From NCBI GenBank assembly GCA_016699575.1, contig CP064979.1, forward strand, positions 3,968,001 to 4,032,000: a stretch of 64,000 nt of DNA. The letters are read 5' to 3'. Source of the stretch: Flavobacteriales bacterium (lineage in GTDB: Bacteria; Bacteroidota; Bacteroidia; Flavobacteriales_F; PHOS-HE28). The position numbers and the translations under genes are program-made. The first letter of the stretch is position 1. Every line of letters begins with the position of its first letter. Below the pieces are notes generated by a model that was given only the letters and a program-made list of their open reading frames with translations, searched no databases and was not told the origin of the DNA. Of this stretch, positions 51,582 to 58,482 are shown one piece after another.

Positions 51582-52547
51582 ATGAAGAAGTCTCTCGGCG
51601 TTGCGCTGCTCATGCTTTCCCTTACGGCCAGCGCTCAATTCGACATCGGCACGGACACTCCAAAAAAGGAATGGGAAGATGTGCTCACCCAGTTCAAGGG
51701 CACCACGACAATCTTCTTCTTGCGCTCAGGCGATGCACGCAACGCGGCCGAATGGGAAACGGCACTGAAGAAGGCTTGGACTTTGACACCGCTTGAGGTG
51801 CATCCCCTCAATGACTTCGGGAAGTACACAGAGAACATGAAAGCTCTGAGCGGCTATTCGTTCATCACGATCACGCCGGTGCAGCTTTGGGTTAACGGCT
51901 TCGTCACGCAAGAGCCGCGTATGGAGATCTGGCTGCCATGGGCAAAGTCCATCTACCGCGACAATGTAGAACAGTTCAAGCGGACCTTGGGGTACTCACT
52001 GCTTGACATCTCCATTCGCACGGCCAACTGGGACAAGGCCGGGCACTTTGGCAAGATGGAAACAGAAGGTGAGATTCTGCCCTACCTGTACAGCGACGCC
52101 GAGATCCGTAATTGGACACCACAACTCGTTGCGAGCAGTCTGAAACTAATGTCCATCATGCTTTCCAACGGCGAGCGCAAGTTGTTCTTCAACAACATCT
52201 GGGAAGAAGCCGATTACCGCGCCGCCCGAACCGACTCCTTGTTCGTTCGCGCGGACATGATGGAAACGTGGGATATCGAAAAGGAAGCATGGTGGTTCAT
52301 TGTGACCAAAGACAAGAATCTTGCACTGACGTGCCCAAAGGATGTCCGTGTCCTATCTGCAGAGGAACTTGAAAGGAAGTTGGCGAGCAACGAGCGATTC
52401 CAATTCGTCACGGCCATTCGCTCAGGTAGATCACAGATCATCATGGTCCAGAACAGTTGGGACAGCGAGGTGATCTACCTTGACAAGGACTACCATTTAC
52501 AGAGCGAGAAAATGTGGAAGCGGCTCTGCACCAGGGAGAAACTCTAG
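51582..52547 (+). CDS. secreted protein of unknown function
   Basis: 321 residues from the ATG at 51582, which starts a signal peptide (VALLMLSLTASAQ, cleavage before FDIGT). The first mature part (EWEDVLTQFKGTTTIFFLRSGDARNAAEWETALKKAWTL) has a thioredoxin-like rhythm but no CxxC. The remainder is not recognised. It follows the Spt-like gene after 32 nt and might be co-transcribed; codon use is less biased than in that gene. Confidence 0.7.
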   Translation: MKKSLGVALLMLSLTASAQFDIGTDTPKKEWEDVLTQFKGTTTIFFLRSGDARNAAEWETALKKAWTLTPLEVHPLNDFGKYTENMKALSGYSFITITPVQLWVNGFVTQEPRMEIWLPWAKSIYRDNVEQFKRTLGYSLLDISIRTANWDKAGHFGKMETEGEILPYLYSDAEIRNWTPQLVASSLKLMSIMLSNGERKLFFNNIWEEADYRAARTDSLFVRADMMETWDIEKEAWWFIVTKDKNLALTCPKDVRVLSAEELERKLASNERFQFVTAIRSGRSQIIMVQNSWDSEVIYLDKDYHLQSEKMWKRLCTREKL

Positions 52548-52812
52548 GCCCATTGCTCTTTCGTCATCAGCGCGGCGGCCCTGCACACCGCCAGATGCGC
52601 CATCAGTGTGGGGCGCAACTTCATAGCCCGTAACGGTATCGAGCACCATATGCCTCTTCGCCTTTTTGGACGTGAGCGCTGTGGCCTTCCCTGGCCATAA
52701 GCGTCTCGGGCATTGGCGATCCAGGACCTCACATGATGGAATCCGGCAGTCGCATGACCTGAGCAATGTCAGGTATCCCACCGCCTAGGTTGCGTTACTA
52801 GCGATACACGTC

Positions 52813-53262
52813 ATGCGAACAATGATCCTCCGCGCCAGCGCAACTTTCTCCAGAAGCAGCGCGGCCATCAACGAACTGGCTTTGGTGCGCGGCAGCATCG
52901 CCCTGTGCTACCTGTGGTTCGGGGCGTTGAAGTTCTTCCCGGCCGTAAGCCCTGCCGAAGGATTGGCCGCTGATACCATTGGTGTTCTGACGTTCGGGGC
53001 CATCACCGGCAGGACCGCCGTGGTGCTGCTGGCGGTGCTGGAGTGCGCGATTGGTGCTGGCTTGCTGATCGGTCTGCGCAGCAAGCTGGTCGTCTACGCC
53101 CTGCTGGGCCACATGGCCTGCACGTTCGCGCCCATGGTCTTCTTCCCTGATCTGACGTTCACCAACGTTCCGTTCGGCCTCACCTTGGTGGGCCAGTACA
53201 TCGTGAAGAACCTGGTGTTCGCCAGTGCAGCGCTCCTGCTCCTGCGGCCGAAACGCGCCTGA
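52813..53262 (+). CDS. DoxX/YkgB-like small membrane protein
   Basis: 149 residues with four transmembrane helices (about 22-42, 62-82, 87-107, 128-145). The pattern IALCYLWFGALKFFPAVSPAEGLAADTIGVL is typical of DoxX-related proteins (YkgB, DUF417-type). Related proteins include components with quinol or thiol-redox roles, but many have no known function. It is convergent with the esterase gene, with three bases between stop codons. Confidence 0.78.
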   Translation: MRTMILRASATFSRSSAAINELALVRGSIALCYLWFGALKFFPAVSPAEGLAADTIGVLTFGAITGRTAVVLLAVLECAIGAGLLIGLRSKLVVYALLGHMACTFAPMVFFPDLTFTNVPFGLTLVGQYIVKNLVFASAALLLLRPKRA

Positions 53263-53265
53263 AGC

Positions 53266-54093
53266 TCACTCCTTCCCCATCCACTCGAACGCTGCGTACA
53301 CCGCCCGGTGCAGGATGGTGGCATGGCTCTCCTTCTCGAAGTACTCGTAGTGCCATTTGAAGGGCGCTTGCGTGTGGGCCTTGAACGCGGCCACTTCGGC
53401 TTCGCCTTGCGGTTTCATCCAATCATCATCATGTGCCATGGCCAGGAACACCCGCTTGCGTGCCTTGCTGTTCGCTTTGGCCCAGCCTTCGGCCTGCGAG
53501 GCCAATGAGCCATTGTCCCACCACAGGCTCGGGCTCACCAGCACGTAGTTGTCGAAAAGCTCCGGTCGTTTGAAGAGGATCTCGTTGGCCAACAAGCCAC
53601 CGAGCGACTGGCCAATGATGGTGCGCGTGCCGTTGGTCTTGAAGGTCTTGTCCACGTATGGCAGCACCTCATCGGCGATGTAGTTGATGAAGGCATCGGA
53701 TCCTCCGCCCGTGGGGATCCACACCAGATCGCTGTCGCCCCTGGTCGCGTGGGTGAAATCGTGGTAGCGCGACTTGCCGTTGTTCGCGATGCCTACTACG
53801 ATGCTCGTCGGCAGCAGCTCGTACATGTTCATGAACTGCACCAAGCCAGCGATGTGCGGGAAGTCCTCGTTATGGGTGCCGTCCAGTACGTAGATCACCG
53901 GGTACTTGGCGGCGCTGTCAGGCGAATAGCCGTCCGGGAGGTACACGTTCAGCACCCGGTCCTGCTCCAAGACCGTGGATCGGAGCGGGTGTACCTCGCC
54001 GAAGACGAAGGGTTCCACAACCGGTTCCTGCGCGGTGCACAACACGGGTATTGCACAAAGCGCGACAATGAAGAAGTGATGAGCAAATCGCAT
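53266..54093 (-). CDS. exported alpha/beta hydrolase (esterase D/Fes type)
   Basis: 275 residues with a signal peptide (FFIVALCAIPVLCTAQ). Esterase family fold (PF00756): LNVYLPDGYSPDSAAKYPVIYVLDGTHNEDF near residue 50, nucleophile elbow IIGQSLGGLLA with the catalytic Ser, then FLAMAHDDDW for the acid and a His near ESHATILH. These enzymes hydrolyse diverse esters or siderophores; the substrate cannot be read. Single gene. Confidence 0.85.
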   Translation of the reverse strand: MRFAHHFFIVALCAIPVLCTAQEPVVEPFVFGEVHPLRSTVLEQDRVLNVYLPDGYSPDSAAKYPVIYVLDGTHNEDFPHIAGLVQFMNMYELLPTSIVVGIANNGKSRYHDFTHATRGDSDLVWIPTGGGSDAFINYIADEVLPYVDKTFKTNGTRTIIGQSLGGLLANEILFKRPELFDNYVLVSPSLWWDNGSLASQAEGWAKANSKARKRVFLAMAHDDDWMKPQGEAEVAAFKAHTQAPFKWHYEYFEKESHATILHRAVYAAFEWMGKE

Positions 54094-54179
54094 GAGCTTG
54101 GGTTCGTCCGCGAAAGGTGCGAACGATCTTCTTGCACCAGTTCAAGAACGTGGAAGGGCCCGAGCCGGACCTTTGCCGC

Positions 54180-55217
54180 ATGGAATTCGGCATTTACACC
54201 TTCGTTGACCACACTCCCGACCCCTTCACCGGCCAGAAGATCAGCGCCGAGGAACGCCACCGCAACCTCCTGGAAGAAGCCGAACTGGCCGACCGCTTGG
54301 GTATCGATGTCTTCGGTGTGGGCGAGCACCACCGCGAGGACTTCATCGCATCGGCACCTGCCGTTGTATTGGCGGCCATTGCTGCGCGGACCAAGCGCAT
54401 CCGCTTGTCAAGCGCCGTCACTGTCCTCAGCTCGGACGATCCCGTGAGGGTGTTCCAGCAATACGCTACGCTCGACCTGTTGAGCAATGGCCGCGCGGAG
54501 ATCATGGCGGGCCGAGGCTCCTTCACCGAATCGTTCCCGCTCTTCGGTTTCGACCTGAAGGACTACGACACGCTCTACGCCGAGAACCTGGAGCTGCTGT
54601 TGAAGTTGCGGACGGAGGAACGCATCACGTGGAAGGGGAAGCACCGAGCACCGCTCAACGGTCAAGCCGTGCATCCGCGTCCGGTCCAAAACCCATTGCC
54701 GGTGTGGATCGCGGTAGGCGGCACACCCGAAAGCGTGGTGCGCGCCGCCACCCTAGGGCTGCCAATGACGCTGGCCATCATCGGCGGCGAACCGGCGCGT
54801 TTCAAACCCTACACCGACCTGTACAAAGCCGTGTGGCAGGAAAGCGGGCACGACCCGAAGAAGCTACAGCTGGCGATCGGCTCCCACGGGTTCATTGCGG
54901 ACACGTTCGAGGAGGCAGCCGAACTCACCTGGCCGCGGTACCAGATGCAAATGGGCCGGATCGGCAAAGAGCGCGGTTGGGGACCAGTGGGTCGGCCGCA
55001 GTTCGATTTCGAAGTGTCGCCGCAAGGAGCAATGCTGCTCGGCGACCCGGACACGGTGGCGAAGAAGATCTTCCGCGAATACCAGCTCTTCGGCTTCACA
55101 CGCTTCAGCCTGCAGTTCAGCGTTGGCAGCATGCCGCACGACAAACTCCTGCGGTGCATTGAACTTTATGCCACAGAGGTGATCCCGAAAGTGAAGGCGA
55201 TGATCGCATCTTCGTGA
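54180..55217 (+). CDS. LLM-class flavin-dependent oxidoreductase (luciferase-like)
   Basis: 345 residues from ATG 54180 (MEFGIYTFVDHTPDP). The TIM-barrel of bacterial luciferase-like monooxygenases is seen in FGVGEHHREDFIASAPAVVLAAIAARTKRIRLSSAVTVLSSDDPVRVFQQYATLDLLSNGRAEIMAGRGS, which lines the FMN pocket. It uses reduced FMN and oxygen; substrates vary and are not identifiable here. A GACCTTTG box ends only 4 nt before the ATG. The YjbR-like gene follows after three bases. Confidence 0.9.
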   Translation: MEFGIYTFVDHTPDPFTGQKISAEERHRNLLEEAELADRLGIDVFGVGEHHREDFIASAPAVVLAAIAARTKRIRLSSAVTVLSSDDPVRVFQQYATLDLLSNGRAEIMAGRGSFTESFPLFGFDLKDYDTLYAENLELLLKLRTEERITWKGKHRAPLNGQAVHPRPVQNPLPVWIAVGGTPESVVRAATLGLPMTLAIIGGEPARFKPYTDLYKAVWQESGHDPKKLQLAIGSHGFIADTFEEAAELTWPRYQMQMGRIGKERGWGPVGRPQFDFEVSPQGAMLLGDPDTVAKKIFREYQLFGFTRFSLQFSVGSMPHDKLLRCIELYATEVIPKVKAMIASS

Positions 55218-55220
55218 GCG

Positions 55221-55556
55221 ATGGACATTGCTTCAGCGCGGGAAACGACACTGGCCAACTGGCCATGCGAGGAGTACGACCACTTCGGCAAGGTGGCGTT
55301 CCGCTTGAAGGCGAAGAAGCCCGGTGGAAAACCGGGACGCACGTTCATGACGCTGTGGTTGGACGAAGGCTTTGCGGTGCTGATGTTCGACAAGGCGCTC
55401 CAAACTGAATGGCTGGACCACCGCAGCGGGGCCTTCGTTCAGCACCCGAGCAAATGGGGTCTCAGTGGGGCCACCATCATGCACTTGGGCAAAGTGCCGG
55501 AGAAGGTCTTTCTCGAAGCAGTGGCCGCTGCCGTTGTGCATGCAGGCAGGAAGTGA
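55221..55556 (+). CDS. MmcQ/YjbR-family protein
   Basis: 111 residues with the MmcQ/YjbR (cyaY-like) fold: LANWPCEEYDHFGKVAFRLKAKKPGGK...FMTLWLDEGFAVLMFDKALQTEWLDHRSGAFVQHPSKWG and the C-terminal EKVFLEAVAAAVVHAG. The family is sometimes called DNA-binding, but no function is settled. Only 3 nt after the luciferase-like gene, so likely an operon. Confidence 0.82.
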   Translation: MDIASARETTLANWPCEEYDHFGKVAFRLKAKKPGGKPGRTFMTLWLDEGFAVLMFDKALQTEWLDHRSGAFVQHPSKWGLSGATIMHLGKVPEKVFLEAVAAAVVHAGRK

Positions 55557-55639
55557 CGGAACGTGAAGATCAGTGAACGTTCATGTGCCGGGGCAGCGCG
55601 CGGCACGATGAACAACGTCATCACCTCGACACGACCAAC

Positions 55640-56665
55640 ATGAAAGCACTCTCAACGCTCCTCTTCATCGCTTCCGGCACCGCAACGATCGCGCAATGCC
55701 CGTTCGACCCGACCATCACACCGAACAATCTGATCTTGTGCCCCGACGATGTGGGCGTGCTCATGACGCAGGTGTATGACAGCTACCAGTGGTACAAGGA
55801 CGGTAACATGATCACCGGCGCTACCAGCCAACAGCTGCCCGTCTCATACGCGCAGGACGCGGGCTCGTCGTTCAGCGTGGAAGTCACCGACAGTGGTTGC
55901 ACGGAGATGTCGCCTTCGGTATTGGTGGATGGCTGGGCGTTCATTGGCTTGACGGTGATGACCGCAGGCGATCCGTTGCACGTCGACAGCATGGCCAACT
56001 TCTACTACTGTGAAGGTGACACGGCCATACTGATCTTGATGCCGCCCTATGACACCAATATCCAGTGGTACGACAACAACCAACCGATCCCCGGGGCTAC
56101 GGACGACACGCTGATCGTCACCACGACCGGCAACTACACGGTATCAGGTGCGCCAGCCATCTGCCCCAATTTCAACCAGACCTTGGGCGTAGTCCTGTCG
56201 TACAGTTTCTATCCAGCACTGCCTGTGGCGATCGTGCAGAACGGCGGTCAACTATGTGTCGACCCGCCAACGGCCAGTCTGCAGTGGTACCTGAACGGCG
56301 CACCCATCAACGGGAGCACCTGCATCACACCGACCACCAGTGGCTCATACACCGTAACGGCCTACTACGGCACTGAATGCCCGAACTACAGCGCACCGTT
56401 CGACTTTGTGACGTCCGTACGCGAGGATCCTGCGGCAGCGGGTCTTGTTGCATGGCCGGTACCGGCCCGCGATGAATTGACCATCAGCAGCGGCAAGCCG
56501 ATGACCGGCGCGTGGCAGCTGGTGGACATCACCGGACGCACCGTGCGCAGCGGGCAGGCGAACAACGTCGCCCGCCTGCGCATCGACCTCGGTGGTGCAA
56601 GCACCGGCCGCTACTGGTTCAGTTTGCAAGGAGAGAAGCCGGTTGCGGTGACGGTGGTTCGTTGA
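55640..56665 (+). CDS. T9SS-exported Ig-like domain protein (paralogue of 57441-58478)
   Basis: 341 residues from ATG 55640, signal peptide (LLFIASGTATIAQ). Three Ig/PKD-type beta domains recur with the motif YQWYKDG..ITGAT, IQWYDNN..IPGAT and LQWYLNG..INGS, each with conserved cysteines (LCPDD, YYCEG, LCVDP). The C-terminus (AWPVPARDELTISSG to GRYWFSLQGEKPVAVTVV) is a T9SS sorting domain. It parallels the gene after msrA domain for domain. Likely a surface protein; no catalytic motif. Confidence 0.85.
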   Translation: MKALSTLLFIASGTATIAQCPFDPTITPNNLILCPDDVGVLMTQVYDSYQWYKDGNMITGATSQQLPVSYAQDAGSSFSVEVTDSGCTEMSPSVLVDGWAFIGLTVMTAGDPLHVDSMANFYYCEGDTAILILMPPYDTNIQWYDNNQPIPGATDDTLIVTTTGNYTVSGAPAICPNFNQTLGVVLSYSFYPALPVAIVQNGGQLCVDPPTASLQWYLNGAPINGSTCITPTTSGSYTVTAYYGTECPNYSAPFDFVTSVREDPAAAGLVAWPVPARDELTISSGKPMTGAWQLVDITGRTVRSGQANNVARLRIDLGGASTGRYWFSLQGEKPVAVTVVR

Positions 56666-56669
56666 TCAC

Positions 56670-57329
56670 TTACTTCAGCAGTTCCGGCTGCTTCGCCTTG
56701 AAGTCCTCGATCCGTGGCATGCTCACATTGCGCACGTAGCCCGCACCCGGGTTCTGCTGCACGTAGTTCTGGTGGTACTCCTCGGCGGGCCAGAACTTCT
56801 TGAAGGGCACGACTTCTGTGACCACAGGCCTGGAAAAGGTCTTGGCTTCTTCGATGTCCGCGATGGCCCTGCGGATGGCCGACTCTTCCTCGGGTGTCTG
56901 GAAGAACGCGATGGACCGGTACTGCGAGCCGTCATCGGGGCCTTGGCCATTGAGCACGGTGGGGTCGTGGCTGTCGAAGAATACCTGCACCAGCGTTGCG
57001 AAGGACACTACCGCCGGGTCGTAGTACACCTCCACGGTCTCGGCGTGCCCTGTTCGTCCGGTACCCACCTCTTCATAGGTGGGGTTTTCCTTCGTGCCAC
57101 CGGCGTATCCGCTCACGGCTTCCTCCACCCCACGCACGCTTTCGTACACCCCTTCCACGCACCAGAAGCAACCGCTGGCGAAGTAGGCTTTGCTGAAACG
57201 GGAAAGGTCCTTGGCGGGATCGGCTCGCGCTTCGCCCTGTAAGCCGGCGGTGCTGGGCACCGGCGCTGGAGAGTTCGCGCAGGCAGCCACAAGAAGGACA
57301 AGGGAGGCAAGAATGTGTGTGCGGGTCAT
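56670..57329 (-). CDS. msrA: lipoprotein MsrA, one-cysteine type
   Basis: 219 residues from ATG 57329 (ATG 57335 is two codons earlier). A lipobox LVAACAN precedes a linker and an MsrA domain with FASGCFWCVEGVY, catalytic Cys in GCFWC, YAGGTKENPTYEEVGTGRTGHAETVEVYYDPAVV and EYHQNY. The C-terminal recycling Cys present in the cytoplasmic MsrA (GYCR) is replaced here (GYVR). It therefore probably repairs oxidised surface or periplasmic methionine using an external reductant. Convergent with the paralogous T9SS gene before it (four bases between stops) and divergent from the second copy. Confidence 0.9.
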   Translation of the reverse strand: MTRTHILASLVLLVAACANSPAPVPSTAGLQGEARADPAKDLSRFSKAYFASGCFWCVEGVYESVRGVEEAVSGYAGGTKENPTYEEVGTGRTGHAETVEVYYDPAVVSFATLVQVFFDSHDPTVLNGQGPDDGSQYRSIAFFQTPEEESAIRRAIADIEEAKTFSRPVVTEVVPFKKFWPAEEYHQNYVQQNPGAGYVRNVSMPRIEDFKAKQPELLK

Positions 57330-57440
57330 GGTCATTGCTGGTCGGCAAAGTTCAACTACGGACAACGACCGGTGAACGGATGCGTGCCGCTTGTTAAGAA
57401 GCCACAACCCACCCCGACTACTTTCGACCGTCTTCTGACC

Positions 57441-58478
57441 ATGACTACACGCTTACGCCCTACCCTGCTGGCTTTGGCATCCTTGCTGACCGGACCAATG
57501 TGCCACGCGCAATGCCTTCACGACCCGATGGTGATCCCCGACAGCCTTGTCCTTTGCCCCGACGACACCTTCACGCTGAGCACTATGGCCGGGGATGCCT
57601 ATCAATGGTTCCGGAACATGGACCCCATACTTGGCGCCACCAACCAAACCTTGGAGGTGTACGGAAGTCTGGACGCTGGTTCGTTCTTCAAGGTGCATGT
57701 GACGTTGGACAGCTGCACGGAAAGCAGCCCGACCATGGCCATCGATGGTTATGCTTTCATTCAACCGCAGGTGTACTACAGCGGCGACGTGCTTTCCGTG
57801 GACAGCACACAGCTGACCATCTGCGCCAACGACACGCTGCTGTTGCTGGCGCAGCCGCCCTACAACACCGGGTTCCAGTGGTACGAAGACAGCGTGTTGA
57901 TCAGCGGGGAGAACAATGACACATTGATCGTGACGGCACCGGGCACGTACACCCTGACCGCACAGCAGAACGGCTGCCCCAATGTGCAAAGCGAGATGAG
58001 CTACCCATGGATCATTGTGCAGGAACCAGTGATGCAACCGACGATCAGCATGGTGGGCACCGAGCTATGCGCCGACCCGGCCGGGAATTCGTATCAATGG
58101 GCCATCAATGGGATACCGGTTGTCAACGGAACGACCCAGTGCATCTCAGCGTCGTTCCAAGGCGGAACATACACCGTGTCCGTTGACTATGGCAGTCCGT
58201 GCCAGTTGGACAGCGAGCCGTTCGTTGTGCAATCGACGGTCGACCTTGCATCCAGTGGGCTGAGCGTTCACCCGAATCCCGCCAGCACCGATCTGTGGTT
58301 GTCGCGCGGCGATGGACGGCCCATCGGCCAATGGCGTATGCTCGATGCCTTAGGGCGCCAGGTGCTCGCCGGTGCAGGGCTCACTTCAACCCACCATGTG
58401 GATGTTGGCGGGTTCACACCCGGGCACTACACGCTCATCACGGACGCGCGTGCAGTGGTGCCTGTGATGGTGCATTGA
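57441..58478 (+). CDS. T9SS-exported Ig-like domain protein (paralogue of 55640-56665)
   Basis: 345 residues from ATG 57441, signal peptide (LLALASLLTGPMCHAQ). The same domain order as the gene at 55640: LCPDDTFTLS..YQWFRNM, ICANDTLLLLA..FQWYEDS, LCADPAGNSYQWAIN, ending in a T9SS sorting domain (VHPNPASTDLWLSRGD to GHYTLITDARAVVPVMV). A TACTTTCG box lies 14 nt upstream. The lipoprotein msrA sits between the two copies on the opposite strand. Confidence 0.85.
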   Translation: MTTRLRPTLLALASLLTGPMCHAQCLHDPMVIPDSLVLCPDDTFTLSTMAGDAYQWFRNMDPILGATNQTLEVYGSLDAGSFFKVHVTLDSCTESSPTMAIDGYAFIQPQVYYSGDVLSVDSTQLTICANDTLLLLAQPPYNTGFQWYEDSVLISGENNDTLIVTAPGTYTLTAQQNGCPNVQSEMSYPWIIVQEPVMQPTISMVGTELCADPAGNSYQWAINGIPVVNGTTQCISASFQGGTYTVSVDYGSPCQLDSEPFVVQSTVDLASSGLSVHPNPASTDLWLSRGDGRPIGQWRMLDALGRQVLAGAGLTSTHHVDVGGFTPGHYTLITDARAVVPVMVH

Positions 58479-58482
58479 ACGC

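Noticed and set aside
52544..52732. A 62-codon minus-strand frame between the unknown secreted gene and the DoxX-like gene
   Set aside because: No recognisable family, no start context, and it overlaps the end of the neighbouring real gene; I could not support it as a gene or a transposase remnant.
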